The position numbers and the translations under genes were made by a program. DNA of 64,000 bases from G965222335 sp965222335. Its GTDB lineage: Bacteria; Pseudomonadota; Gammaproteobacteria; Pseudomonadales; Halieaceae. Of the stretch, positions 35,206 through 42,737 are shown in pieces (position 1 is the stretch's first letter; each line of letters opens with the position of its first letter). A model generated the notes under the pieces. That model was not told the DNA's origin and ran no database searches. It saw only the letters and a program-made list of their open reading frames with translations. The DNA lies in the NCBI GenBank assembly GCA_965222335.1, contig OZ244944.1, positions 1,178,001 through 1,242,000 on the forward strand. The letters are read 5' to 3'.

Positions 35206-35736
35206 ATGCCCAAGCTCTTTCCCCGCCTGACCCTGCTGCTTTTGAGCCTCGCCCTGAGCGCCTGTGGCTTCCAGCTGCGTGGCCAGAGCAGTGCCACGGC
35301 GCTGCCGGAGAGCTGGAAACAGATGCACCTGGACACCGGCAATCCCAACAGCGAGTTCAGTCGCGAGCTCAGGGCACGCTTCTCCGCCAACGGCATTGCC
35401 TGGGTGGACCGCGAGGAGGCCGCCTACACCCTGCAGCTGGGGCCGGAGCGCTTCTCCCAGCGCAACCTGTCGATCAACACCGAAGCCCGCGCCGCGGAGT
35501 TCGAGCTGACCATGGAGTCGCAATTCGCCGTGGTCCAGGCAGCCTCCAACAAGACGGTGATGCCGCCCGCACAGGCCACCGTGGTCAAGCAGATGGAGAA
35601 CGACCCGCGCAACGTGGTCGGCAAGGCGGAGGAGATCCGCATCATCAAGGGGGAGATGCGCGGCGAACTGGCGCAGCAGATCCTGCGGCGCATCGGCTTC
35701 TACGCCGCCAGTACCGAACAAGCCGACGCCGGCTGA
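35206..35736 (+). CDS. lptE: LPS assembly lipoprotein LptE
   Basis: 176 residues starting MPKLFPRLTLLLLSLALSAC, a type II signal with lipobox LSAC, followed directly by GFQLRG, the family signature. LptE plugs the LptD barrel in the outer membrane for lipopolysaccharide insertion. It is located between leuS (16 bp upstream) and holA, the conserved gammaproteobacterial order. The C-terminal tail is short and polar as expected. Confidence 0.94.
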   Translation: MPKLFPRLTLLLLSLALSACGFQLRGQSSATALPESWKQMHLDTGNPNSEFSRELRARFSANGIAWVDREEAAYTLQLGPERFSQRNLSINTEARAAEFELTMESQFAVVQAASNKTVMPPAQATVVKQMENDPRNVVGKAEEIRIIKGEMRGELAQQILRRIGFYAASTEQADAG

Positions 35737-35740
35737 CGGC

Positions 35741-36742
35741 GTGCGCCTGTACCCGGAAAAACTCGCGGGCCACCTCAAGAGCGAGTGCCTGCCGGTTTAC
35801 CTGATCGCCGGGGACGAGGACCTGCTGGTCCAGGAATGCTGCGACCAGGTGCGCGCCGCGGCCCGCGCGGCCGGATGCAGCGACCGGGAAGTGCTGGATG
35901 TGGGCAAGGACTTTGACTGGCAGGCCCTGCTGCACTGCGCCACCGACATGTCCCTGTTCGGCGACCGCAAGCTGATCGAGCTGCGCCTGCCCAGCGGCAA
36001 GCCCGGCGCCGAGGGCAGCAAGGCGATTAACGAATACCTGGACCGCAGCAGCGGTGACGACGTCCTGCTGGTGGTCAGCGGCAAGATCGACCAGGCCTCC
36101 CAGAAGAGCAAGTGGTTCAAGGCCCTGGACAAGGCCGGGGCCTTCGTCCTGCTGTGGGAAGTGAAACCCGCGGAGCTGCCGCGCTGGCTGCGCCAGCGGC
36201 TCAAGGGCGCGGGCCTGGAGGTCGACGACGATGCCCTGGCCCTGCTCGCGGAGCGGGTCCAGGGCAACCTGCTGGCGGCGGTGCAGGAAGTGGAGAAGCT
36301 CAAGTTGCTGGCGCCGGGACAGCACGTGGACCTGGAAACCGTGACCGGTGCGGTCCTGGACAATGCCCGCTATAACCTGTTTGCCATGGTCGATGCTGCC
36401 CTGCAGGGCGACGCCACAACCAGCCTGCGCATGCTGCACGGCCTGCGCGGCGAGGGCACCGAGCCCGCCGTGGCCCTGTGGGCGCTGCTGCGCGAAATCC
36501 GTTCCCTGTATGAACTACAGGTTGCCTGCGAGCAGGGCCAGCCCCTGGCCCGGGCGCTGCAGGCAAAACGCGTATGGCAAAGCCGCGCGCCCCTGGTAGA
36601 AGCGGCCCTGCGCCGTCACAGCCTGGCCTCGCTGGGCGCCCTGCTGCGACGCGCTACCGCGGTGGATGGCAGCATCAAGGGCTATGCCGATGGCCGCCCC
36701 TGGGACCACCTGGACCGCCTGGCCAGCGCCCTCGCCGCCTGA
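35741..36742 (+). CDS. holA: DNA polymerase III delta subunit
   Basis: Clamp-loader subunit that opens the beta ring. 333 residues from a GTG 4 bp after lptE. Reads MRLYPEKLAGHLKSECLPVY then LIAGDEDLLVQECCDQVR; further markers are WKVKPAELPRW-like EVKPAELPRWLRQRLKGAGL and DNARYNLFAMVDAALQGD. Unlike E. coli, nadD does not follow; a GC-rich hairpin and the SOS gene imuA come next. Confidence 0.94.
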   Translation: MRLYPEKLAGHLKSECLPVYLIAGDEDLLVQECCDQVRAAARAAGCSDREVLDVGKDFDWQALLHCATDMSLFGDRKLIELRLPSGKPGAEGSKAINEYLDRSSGDDVLLVVSGKIDQASQKSKWFKALDKAGAFVLLWEVKPAELPRWLRQRLKGAGLEVDDDALALLAERVQGNLLAAVQEVEKLKLLAPGQHVDLETVTGAVLDNARYNLFAMVDAALQGDATTSLRMLHGLRGEGTEPAVALWALLREIRSLYELQVACEQGQPLARALQAKRVWQSRAPLVEAALRRHSLASLGALLRRATAVDGSIKGYADGRPWDHLDRLASALAA

Positions 36743-36752
36743 TTCCCGCACT

Positions 36753-36772
36753 GCCGGCTCGCCCGAGCCGGC
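36753..36772 (+). terminator. Hairpin after holA
   Basis: GCCGGCTCG and CGAGCCGGC form a perfect 9-bp stem with a 2-nt loop just after the holA stop. There is no T run, so it may be a weak terminator or a 3'-end stabiliser rather than a classical Rho-independent site. Confidence 0.45.
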
Positions 36773-36885
36773 TTCCAGCACCACCCGATTCGAAACCGCC
36801 AACCTGTCGCGCAGGCGCACACATCCAGACCCGCCGGTATTTTGCCACCGCCGTGGCGCCTTGCATTCGCCCCGGGGCTCAACTA

Positions 36886-36901
36886 CTGTATATCCATACA
36901 G
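36886..36901 (+). promoter_or_regulatory. LexA (SOS) box upstream of imuA
   Basis: CTGTATATCCATACAG matches the gammaproteobacterial LexA consensus CTGT-N8-ACAG exactly and lies 28 bp before the imuA ATG. DNA-damage induction of imuA is the expected outcome. Confidence 0.9.
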
Positions 36902-36929
36902 CATTTGCAGATAACGGGGATTACCGGCC

Positions 36930-37670
36930 ATGACCACCGCACAGCACCGCCTCGAACAGATCATCCAGCGCCAGGACACCTGGCGTGGCTACCGGCCCGT
37001 ATTCGCGCCGCCGGGCATGCACGGCAACGACGATACTCCCGCCGGCGAGGGCCTCGCCACCGGCTACCGCCAGCTCGACGAGGCCCTGGTGCAGGGCGGC
37101 TGGCCCCGGGGCACCAGTATCGAGGTCCTCAGCGACGGCTGCGGCATGGGCGCCATGGGCCTGTTCCTCCCGGCCATGGAACAGCTCACGACACAGGGTC
37201 GCTGGCAGGCCTTTATCGCCCCGCCCTACACTCCCTACGCGCCGCTGCTGGCCGCCCGCGGTATCGATACCGGGCAGGTCCTGCTGGTCCATCCCCAGAG
37301 CCGGGAAGACCTCCTGTGGAGCACCGAACAGGCCCTGCGCAGCAGCACCTGCAGCATCGTGTTCAGCTGGCTGGGGGCGGCGGACTACCGTTACAGCGAG
37401 CTGCGCAAGCTGCAGCTGGCTGCCGCCAGCAGCGACACCCTGGCGGTACTGTTCCGGGCCAGCCAGGCCGCGCAGAACCACGCCCCTGCCGGGCTGCGCC
37501 TGCAGATGCGCGAGTACCGGCAGGTACATATCCTCAAGCAGCGGGGCGGCATCCAGCGGCAGGATGTGAGCCTCTCGCCGGACCAGGACATCCCCCACCA
37601 GCCACAGCTGTGGGAACTACCGGCAGTCGATGACCCGGTTCTCGCGGGGCACTCGGCCCGGGCTGGCTGA
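36930..37670 (+). CDS. imuA: ImuA, RecA-like SOS mutagenesis protein (SulA-related)
   Basis: 246 residues. ImuA proteins resemble the RecA core and take part, with ImuB and DnaE2, in damage-induced translesion synthesis. Seen here: LATGYRQLDEALVQGGWPRG then TSIEVLSDGCGMGAMGLFLP, where the second segment replaces the Walker A loop without its GKT, and QVLLVHPQSREDLLWSTEQA followed by YRYSELRKLQLAA, typical of ImuA. A perfect LexA box precedes it. imuB, usually next, lies 2.5 kb away behind two unrelated genes. Confidence 0.9.
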   Translation: MTTAQHRLEQIIQRQDTWRGYRPVFAPPGMHGNDDTPAGEGLATGYRQLDEALVQGGWPRGTSIEVLSDGCGMGAMGLFLPAMEQLTTQGRWQAFIAPPYTPYAPLLAARGIDTGQVLLVHPQSREDLLWSTEQALRSSTCSIVFSWLGAADYRYSELRKLQLAAASSDTLAVLFRASQAAQNHAPAGLRLQMREYRQVHILKQRGGIQRQDVSLSPDQDIPHQPQLWELPAVDDPVLAGHSARAG

Positions 37671-37782
37671 GCCGGGTTTGCGATGCGGGCTTGCAGTAGC
37701 GGGTTGCTTTGACAGCGCGTCACCGGCGCTCCCATAATCGCAGCACTGACCGCCGCCCGGTTACCCCGGAGGAGAGAACCCC

Positions 37783-37989
37783 ATCGATGAATGGTTGACA
37801 GACTGGGGCGTGACCCTCGGGGTCGGCGCACTGATCCTGTTTATGATCTTTATTGTCTGGGATCTCGCGCGCAGCAGTAACGCCGGCCGTTTCGGCACCC
37901 TGATCCTGTATATCGGCCTGGCCCTGGGCATCTTCGGCTTCCTGATCAAGGTGGTGATCACCTTCCTGCTGGAGAGGGCCGTGGTATAA
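37783..37989 (+). CDS. DUF2788 family small membrane protein; start codon uncertain
   Basis: A small protein with two membrane helices (LGVGALILFMIFIVWDLA and TLILYIGLALGIFGFLIKVV), matching DUF2788. A strong ribosome site GGAGGAGAG lies at 37768-37776. At ideal spacing the in-frame codon is ATC (37783), giving a start I/M-DEWLTDWGVTLG; the first standard in-frame start is TTG at 37795, 19 or more bases from the site. ATGs at 37787 and 37791 are in other frames. Either ATC is used, TTG is used inefficiently, or a base is misread. Function unknown. Confidence 0.75.
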   Translation: MDEWLTDWGVTLGVGALILFMIFIVWDLARSSNAGRFGTLILYIGLALGIFGFLIKVVITFLLERAVV

Positions 37990-38007
37990 GCGCGCAGGCA
38001 ATCCTGC

Positions 38008-39879
38008 CTAGCCGGCCTGCTTGCTCGCGATCAGCGCCTCGACCTTCTGCTCCAGCAGTGACAGCGGCACGGGACCGTCCTTGAGCACCTCGTCGTGGAA
38101 CTCACGAATGTCGAAGTTCTCGCCCAGGGCTTCCCGGGCCTGCTCGCGCAGTTCCACGATCCGCAGCTTGCCAATCATATAGGCCGTGGCCTGCCCCGGC
38201 ATCGCGATGTAGCGTTCGATCGCCTTGATCGAGTCGCCACGCGGGTTCGGCGTGTTCTCCACCAGGTAGTCGATAGCCTCTTCCCGGGTCCAGCGCTTGC
38301 TGTGAATACCGGTGTCTACCACCAGGCGGCAGGCGCGCCAGAGCCCCATGGCCAGGCGACCGAAGTCGGCATAGGGGTCTTCGTAGAAGCCCATTTCCTT
38401 GGGCAGCAGTTCGCTGTACAGGCCCCAGCCCTCGGTGTAGGCAGTAAAGCTGGCGTACTTCTGGAACTCGGGAATGTTATCCAGCTCCGCGGTGATCGCG
38501 CGCTGCATGTGGTGACCGGGGACCCCCTCGTGGTAAGCCAGGGCTTCCATCTGGTACTTGGGCATGTCGGCCATGTCACGCAGGTTGGCGTAGTAAATAC
38601 CGGGGCGTGAACCGTCCGAGGGCGGCCCCTGGTAGAAGGCCTTGCCTGCAGCATCCTCGCGGAAAGGCTCCACCCGCTTGACCACCAGCTCGGCTTCCGG
38701 CAGCAGGCCAAACTGCTCCGGCAGGCGCTCGCGCATGACATCGATCAGCCGGCGGGCCTCCTCGAGGTAGGCCGCGCGCCCCTCGTCCGTGTTGGGGTAG
38801 TAGAACTGCTCGTCGGTGCGCATGAACTCGAAGAACTCGTTCAGGCTGCCCTCGAAGCCGACCTGCTCCTTGATCGCTTGCATCTCCTCGTGGATCCGGG
38901 CTACCTGCTGCAGGCCCAGCTCATGGACCTCGTCGGCGCTGAGCTCAGTGGTGGTGAACCAGCGCAGGCGCTCGGCGTAGAAGGCTTCACCCTCGGGGAA
39001 TTTCCACACGCCGTCTGCCTCGGTCGCCTTTCCGGACTGGCTCTGGAGTTCGCCGATCAGCTTCTCGTAAGCCGGCTTGACCGTGTCGACCAGGGCGCTG
39101 CGGGCCTCTTTCAACAGGCGCTCACGCTCGGCGTCGGCGATCTCCAGGGCAGCTACCTTGTCCTGAAAGTCTGCCCACAGGTCGGAGTCCACGGCACTGT
39201 CGTCGAAGGGCACGCCAGTGATGACATTCTTCGCCGACTGCACCATCTGCGGGTACTGCCAGTCCGCCATCAGCAGGCCCTTGCGCTCGCGGATTTGCAG
39301 CTGCTCGATCACCTCGTCAAACCAGGTGGCGATGTCGTTCAGGCGCCCGATGTAGTCTTCGGCCTCTTCGACATTGGCGACACTGTGGATATTGATCAGG
39401 TTGCTGGCGGCCTGGGTGTGGGGACCGCGGTACTGGTGGATCACGAACTTGTGGTGGCGGAAGTCGTCGCTGGCAATGCGGCGTTCCAGGTCTGCCTTGT
39501 ACAGGTCGTAGGACAGCTGGTCCGCGTCCGACAGGGCGGCGCGATCGAAGGCCTGCATCTGCTGCAGGCGGGCTTCAAGAATCTCCCGGGTCTCCTGCTG
39601 GTGGGCCTCGGACACCGAGTTCCACTCGTCATTGTTGGTCTTGATGCCACGGTAGCTGGCGGTATAGGGCGCCCGGGCCATGTCGACCGCGTAGTTCTCC
39701 TCGAGGAAGGCGCGGAAAGCCTCGGTGGCATTCGCCGTGGTCACGGTCTCGGCCACCGGGGCGGCGGCGGGCGTGGCGGGCGTGGCTTCGGTGGCCTGCT
39801 CTTTCTCTGAACAGGCAGTCAGGAACAGGGCGCTGGCAACAGCCAGGGCCAGGGTCTGGGCGGGTTTTTTCAACAACAA
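38008..39879 (-). CDS. DUF885 lipoprotein, putative zinc peptidase
   Basis: 623 residues. MLLKKPAQTLALAVASALFL then TAC forms a lipoprotein signal with lipobox LTAC, followed by an Ala/Pro/Thr-rich linker. The body is DUF885, with YHEGVPGHHMQRAI (zinc-binding HExxH-like) near residue 455 and FTAYTEGWGLYSELLPKEMG carrying the likely third ligand. Homologues are large periplasmic proteins thought to be carboxypeptidase-related. It lies on the opposite strand between imuA and imuB and has no obvious role in DNA repair. Confidence 0.88.
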   Translation of the reverse strand: MLLKKPAQTLALAVASALFLTACSEKEQATEATPATPAAAPVAETVTTANATEAFRAFLEENYAVDMARAPYTASYRGIKTNNDEWNSVSEAHQQETREILEARLQQMQAFDRAALSDADQLSYDLYKADLERRIASDDFRHHKFVIHQYRGPHTQAASNLINIHSVANVEEAEDYIGRLNDIATWFDEVIEQLQIRERKGLLMADWQYPQMVQSAKNVITGVPFDDSAVDSDLWADFQDKVAALEIADAERERLLKEARSALVDTVKPAYEKLIGELQSQSGKATEADGVWKFPEGEAFYAERLRWFTTTELSADEVHELGLQQVARIHEEMQAIKEQVGFEGSLNEFFEFMRTDEQFYYPNTDEGRAAYLEEARRLIDVMRERLPEQFGLLPEAELVVKRVEPFREDAAGKAFYQGPPSDGSRPGIYYANLRDMADMPKYQMEALAYHEGVPGHHMQRAITAELDNIPEFQKYASFTAYTEGWGLYSELLPKEMGFYEDPYADFGRLAMGLWRACRLVVDTGIHSKRWTREEAIDYLVENTPNPRGDSIKAIERYIAMPGQATAYMIGKLRIVELREQAREALGENFDIREFHDEVLKDGPVPLSLLEQKVEALIASKQAG

Positions 39880-40000
39880 AACACTACCTCACTACTGTGG
39901 CATCAGGGTTGTTAGTTTGGGGGTATTCAGAGGATGCGCATGATCGCCGATTGCGGGAATAATTTCCAGTCGGCCCCGGCGCTGCTGGACAGGCGCGGAT

Positions 40001-40040
40001 AGTTGATAAATACTGTATATATGTACAGTATTTATCAACT
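40001..40040 (+). promoter_or_regulatory. LexA box inside a 40-bp palindrome upstream of imuB
   Basis: The core CTGTATATATGTACAG at 40013-40028 fits CTGT-N8-ACAG. It is embedded in a longer palindrome, AGTTGATAAATACTGTATAT at 40001-40020 followed by its near-exact reverse complement; 19 of 20 positions pair. The symmetry extends 12 bp beyond the LexA core on each side. Confidence 0.9.
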
Positions 40041-40076
40041 TATACTGGGGAAAATGCCCCCCGAATATTCCGCCTG

Positions 40077-40133
40077 CAGGCCCGGCCAGGTCAGGCCCGG
40101 CCAGGTCAGGCCCGGCCAGGTCAGGCCCGGCCG
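40077..40133 (+). repeat. 15-bp tandem repeat in the imuB 5' region
   Basis: CAGGCCCGGCCAGGT occurs three times exactly (from 40077, 40092 and 40107) plus a fourth partial copy, between the LexA box and the imuB start. The repeats end about 22 bp before the GTG and may fold in the mRNA leader. A similar GGCCAGGCCCGGCCC string occurs near 42323. Confidence 0.9.
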
Positions 40134-40154
40134 GGAGTGGCCAGGTAAGGCCCC

Positions 40155-41636
40155 GTGAGCCTCTGGCTATGCCTGCGCCTGCACCGCCTGGCGCTGGAGA
40201 GCCTGGAGCACGGGCATGGCAATTCTGGTACCCGCGGTCCTGACCCGGGCGACCCTGACCCGGGCGGCCCTGACCCGGGCGCCCCCCCGGATGAAGCGCC
40301 CGTGGTGGTGATCCAGCGCCAGCGCGTACTGTGCGCCAACGACAGTGCCGCGGGCCTGGGTATTCGTCCCGGCATGGGCACCGCCACGGCGCGCGCCCTG
40401 GCCGAGCCACAGCCCCTGCGCCTGTGGGAGCGGGACGAGGCGGCCGAAGAGCGCTGCCGTGAGCAGCTCTGCTGCTGGGCCTACGGTATCACCCCCTCCC
40501 TGCACCCCTGGCGGGCGGACTGCCTGCTGCTGGAAATCGGCAGCTGCCTGACCCTGTTCCGGGGCCTGGCACCCCTCCTGGCGGAGGTCGACAGCGGCCT
40601 GGCGCGCCGCGGCTACAGCGCCCGGCTCGGCCTGGCGGAAACCCCGCGCGCCGCCTGGCTGCTATCCCACGCTGAGCAGGAAGCCATGACCTGCGAGCGA
40701 CCCCTGGCGCAACGGCTGGCATCGCTGCCCCTGGGCCTGCTGGAGGACGAGTTCAGCACCGCGGTCAACGCCCTGCGCCGGGCCGGCCTGCATACCCTGG
40801 GCGATATCCTGTCCCTGCCGGCAGCCGCTCTGGGCCGGCGCTGTGGCCGTAATTTCGTCGCCAGCCTGGACCGGGTAATGGGTCGCGAACTGGACCAGCT
40901 ACCTGCATTTACGCCACCCACGCGCTTCGATGACGCCCACTGGTACGGCTACGAGGTGCGCGCCAATGCAGAGCTACTGCCCGCTATCCAGGTGCTGCTG
41001 CAGTCCCTGTGCCTGTTCCTGCGCCACACCCAGCTGACCGCCGCGGAGCTGGAGTGGCAGCTGACCGGCGTGGACGGCAGTGTGCACCGCATGAGCGTGC
41101 GCAGCAGCTGCAGCCAGGGCGACTGGCAGAGCTGGTACCGTCTGACCCGCATCCACCTCGATCGTCTGCAGCTGCAGGTGGGCGTGGAGGGCCTGTCACT
41201 GCACTGCGACCAGCTGCGCGCCGGCGAGCAGCCCGCCGCCGACCTGTTTGCCAGCGCCGGACAGAAAGAGCCGCTGGGCAGCCTGCTGGACCGCCTGCGC
41301 AGCCGCCTGGGATTGCAGGCGGTGCAGCAGGTCGGCTGTCGCGACGAGCACCTGCCCGAGTTCGCCGCCCGGGTCGGCAACGAGGTCGCCGAAGGGGCCA
41401 GCGCAACAGCCCCGGTCTGCGCACAGCGGCCCTTCTGGCTGATGCCCCAGCCCCAGCCCCTGGCCAGCCCCGAATCCTTCACCCTGCTGCACGGCCCGGA
41501 GCGGATCGAGGACAACTGGTGGCAGGAGCCGGTCTGCCGGGATTACTACATCGGCCGGGGTAAATCGGGCGAACTTTACTGGTTATTTCATGACCGTCGC
41601 GGACGACAGTGGTATCTGCAGGGGATTTTCGCCTGA
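40155..41636 (+). CDS. imuB: ImuB, Y-family polymerase-like SOS protein
   Basis: 493 residues. ImuB is a catalytically inactive DinB-like protein that links ImuA, DnaE2 and the clamp. The start MSLWLCLRLHRLALESLE matches the family, where catalytic acidic residues of Y polymerases are lost. CLLLEIGSCLTLFRGLAPLL, FTPPTRFDDAHWYGYEV and the C-terminal DYYIGRGKSGELYWLFHDRR followed by WYLQGIFA are diagnostic. Residues 27-45 are an odd insertion, GPDPGDPDPGGPDPGAPP, encoded by three 15-bp tandem repeats. It is preceded by a LexA box. No dnaE2 follows. Confidence 0.92.
   Translation: MSLWLCLRLHRLALESLEHGHGNSGTRGPDPGDPDPGGPDPGAPPDEAPVVVIQRQRVLCANDSAAGLGIRPGMGTATARALAEPQPLRLWERDEAAEERCREQLCCWAYGITPSLHPWRADCLLLEIGSCLTLFRGLAPLLAEVDSGLARRGYSARLGLAETPRAAWLLSHAEQEAMTCERPLAQRLASLPLGLLEDEFSTAVNALRRAGLHTLGDILSLPAAALGRRCGRNFVASLDRVMGRELDQLPAFTPPTRFDDAHWYGYEVRANAELLPAIQVLLQSLCLFLRHTQLTAAELEWQLTGVDGSVHRMSVRSSCSQGDWQSWYRLTRIHLDRLQLQVGVEGLSLHCDQLRAGEQPAADLFASAGQKEPLGSLLDRLRSRLGLQAVQQVGCRDEHLPEFAARVGNEVAEGASATAPVCAQRPFWLMPQPQPLASPESFTLLHGPERIEDNWWQEPVCRDYYIGRGKSGELYWLFHDRRGRQWYLQGIFA
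40239..40283 (+). repeat. In-frame 15-bp tandem repeat within imuB
   Basis: Three 15-bp units of the form CCTGACCCGGGCGNC at 40239, 40254 and 40269, each encoding Pro-Asp-Pro-Gly-X (X = Asp, Gly, Ala). The unit length equals that of the repeat in the leader 160 bp upstream, but the sequences differ. Slippage here would change protein length by five residues without a frameshift. Confidence 0.9.
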
Positions 41637-41941
41637 GAACGCGTGGGCAAAGCTCTTGAAAAAAACATAACCTGTTGTTTTTAATGGTATTTTTTAATTC
41701 AGCCCGCCGGCACGACACCTTACAGGATAAATATGAATTTATTATGACAAAAAGATGTCAACGATAGATAAGCCTGCAAAGAAAGCCGTACTATGATTCT
41801 CAGAGGCAGCAATCGGGCCCAGAGCGGGACACGCCCGCACCTCTGCTGGCCGCACAGGCCGCGGAGAGAACACGATGAAATAAAAGAAGCGTCAGCAGAC
41901 GCACACAATGCCCGTCGTGAGACGAGTCAAGGAGGTACACC
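41637..41941. other. 305-bp non-coding gap after imuB
   Basis: Noticeably AT-rich over its first 170 bp, with runs of A and T around 41655-41695 that could form a weak AT hairpin after imuB. No ORF with a credible start was found. The 3' end carries AAGGAGG at 41929-41935, the ribosome site for the next gene, so that gene's promoter is probably inside this gap. Confidence 0.6.
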
Positions 41942-42280
41942 ATGACCATGCAGAAAATGATCCACGCCGTAGCGCTGTCAGTACTCACACTGGGTGCCGC
42001 AGGCGCCAGCGCCGAAGTCACCCGGGATTGCATCCTGGAGGGGACCGTGGACAAGCAGAAAGCGAAGGCGGCCGGTAAGGACGTTTACGTGGCCTTTCAT
42101 TCCGCGACCAGCGGCAAGCAGGCCGACTGCAATATGAATCGCCGCAACCGCCTGGAGTTCAAGGAACCCAAGAACGCGATGATCGAGAACGTACCGCACG
42201 GTTCTACCGTGAAGTACCGCTACACCGAGGAAGACAACCAGAAAGGCGAATGGCAGCTGATGGACATATCCATGCAGTAG
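41942..42280 (+). CDS. Small secreted hypothetical protein
   Basis: 112 residues. The first 24 (MTMQKMIHAVALSVLTLGAA then GASA) form a signal peptide. The mature part, about 88 residues, has two cysteines (TRDCILEG and QADCNMNRRN) that could make a disulphide. A very strong Shine-Dalgarno AAGGAGG lies 6 bp before the ATG. No family recognised with confidence. The long AT-rich leader suggests it is separately regulated. Confidence 0.75.
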   Translation: MTMQKMIHAVALSVLTLGAAGASAEVTRDCILEGTVDKQKAKAAGKDVYVAFHSATSGKQADCNMNRRNRLEFKEPKNAMIENVPHGSTVKYRYTEEDNQKGEWQLMDISMQ

Positions 42281-42294
42281 CCGCGGCACCTGAG

Positions 42295-42325
42295 GGCCGG
42301 GGCGAGGTCATCCCAGACCCCGGCC
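42295..42325. terminator. GC-rich hairpin between convergent genes
   Basis: GGCCGGGG and CCCCGGCC form an 8-bp stem with a 15-nt loop in the gap between the secreted protein gene and the convergent ferritin-like gene. No T run on either side; a bidirectional terminator role is only suggested by position. Confidence 0.35.
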
Positions 42326-42348
42326 AGGCCCGGCCCGGCCAGCAACAC

Positions 42349-42636
42349 CTACTTGTGGGCGATGGGCTTGTCCGTAAACAGGTAGTCCTTCAGTTCCCCG
42401 TCAAATGTCTCGTCCTGGCGACGAATCCACTCCAGCACCATGGCCGCGTGCTCTTTCTCTTCATCGCGGTTGTGCTCCAGAATGCGCTTGAGTTCGGCGT
42501 CCTTGCAGGCGTCGACACGCTGGTTGTACCAGTCCACCGCTTCCAGTTCCTCCATTAGCGAGGTGATCGCGCGGTGCATATCGCGCGTCTTGTCGCTGAG
42601 TTCTTCAATCGGTTCGTGGTAACCCTCGTTAGCCAT
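42349..42636 (-). CDS. Encapsulated-ferritin (EncFtn) family ferritin-like protein
   Basis: 95 residues closely following the pattern of EncFtn proteins: RAITSLMEELEAVDWYNQRV with the metal glutamate, and HNRDEEKEHAAMVLEWIRRQ with the Glu-x2-His metal pair. EncFtn assembles as a ring of two-helix subunits with ferroxidase centres and is normally packaged in an encapsulin shell through a C-terminal targeting peptide. Here the protein stops at YLFTDKPIAHK, without such a tail, and no encapsulin gene is nearby. A role in iron oxidation or storage is inferred. Confidence 0.85.
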   Translation of the reverse strand: MANEGYHEPIEELSDKTRDMHRAITSLMEELEAVDWYNQRVDACKDAELKRILEHNRDEEKEHAAMVLEWIRRQDETFDGELKDYLFTDKPIAHK

Positions 42637-42737
42637 GCTCTCTCCTTTTATCTGACAGAATCCGGGCCAGCCGCTGCGGCCGCCCTTTGCTCGCCTAGTT
42701 TAAACCGACTGGCGGGAAACGCCATCCGGGTTTGTCA

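Noticed and set aside
40077..40133. CRISPR-like array in the imuB leader
   Set aside because: The units are directly abutting 15-mers with no spacers; a simple tandem repeat.
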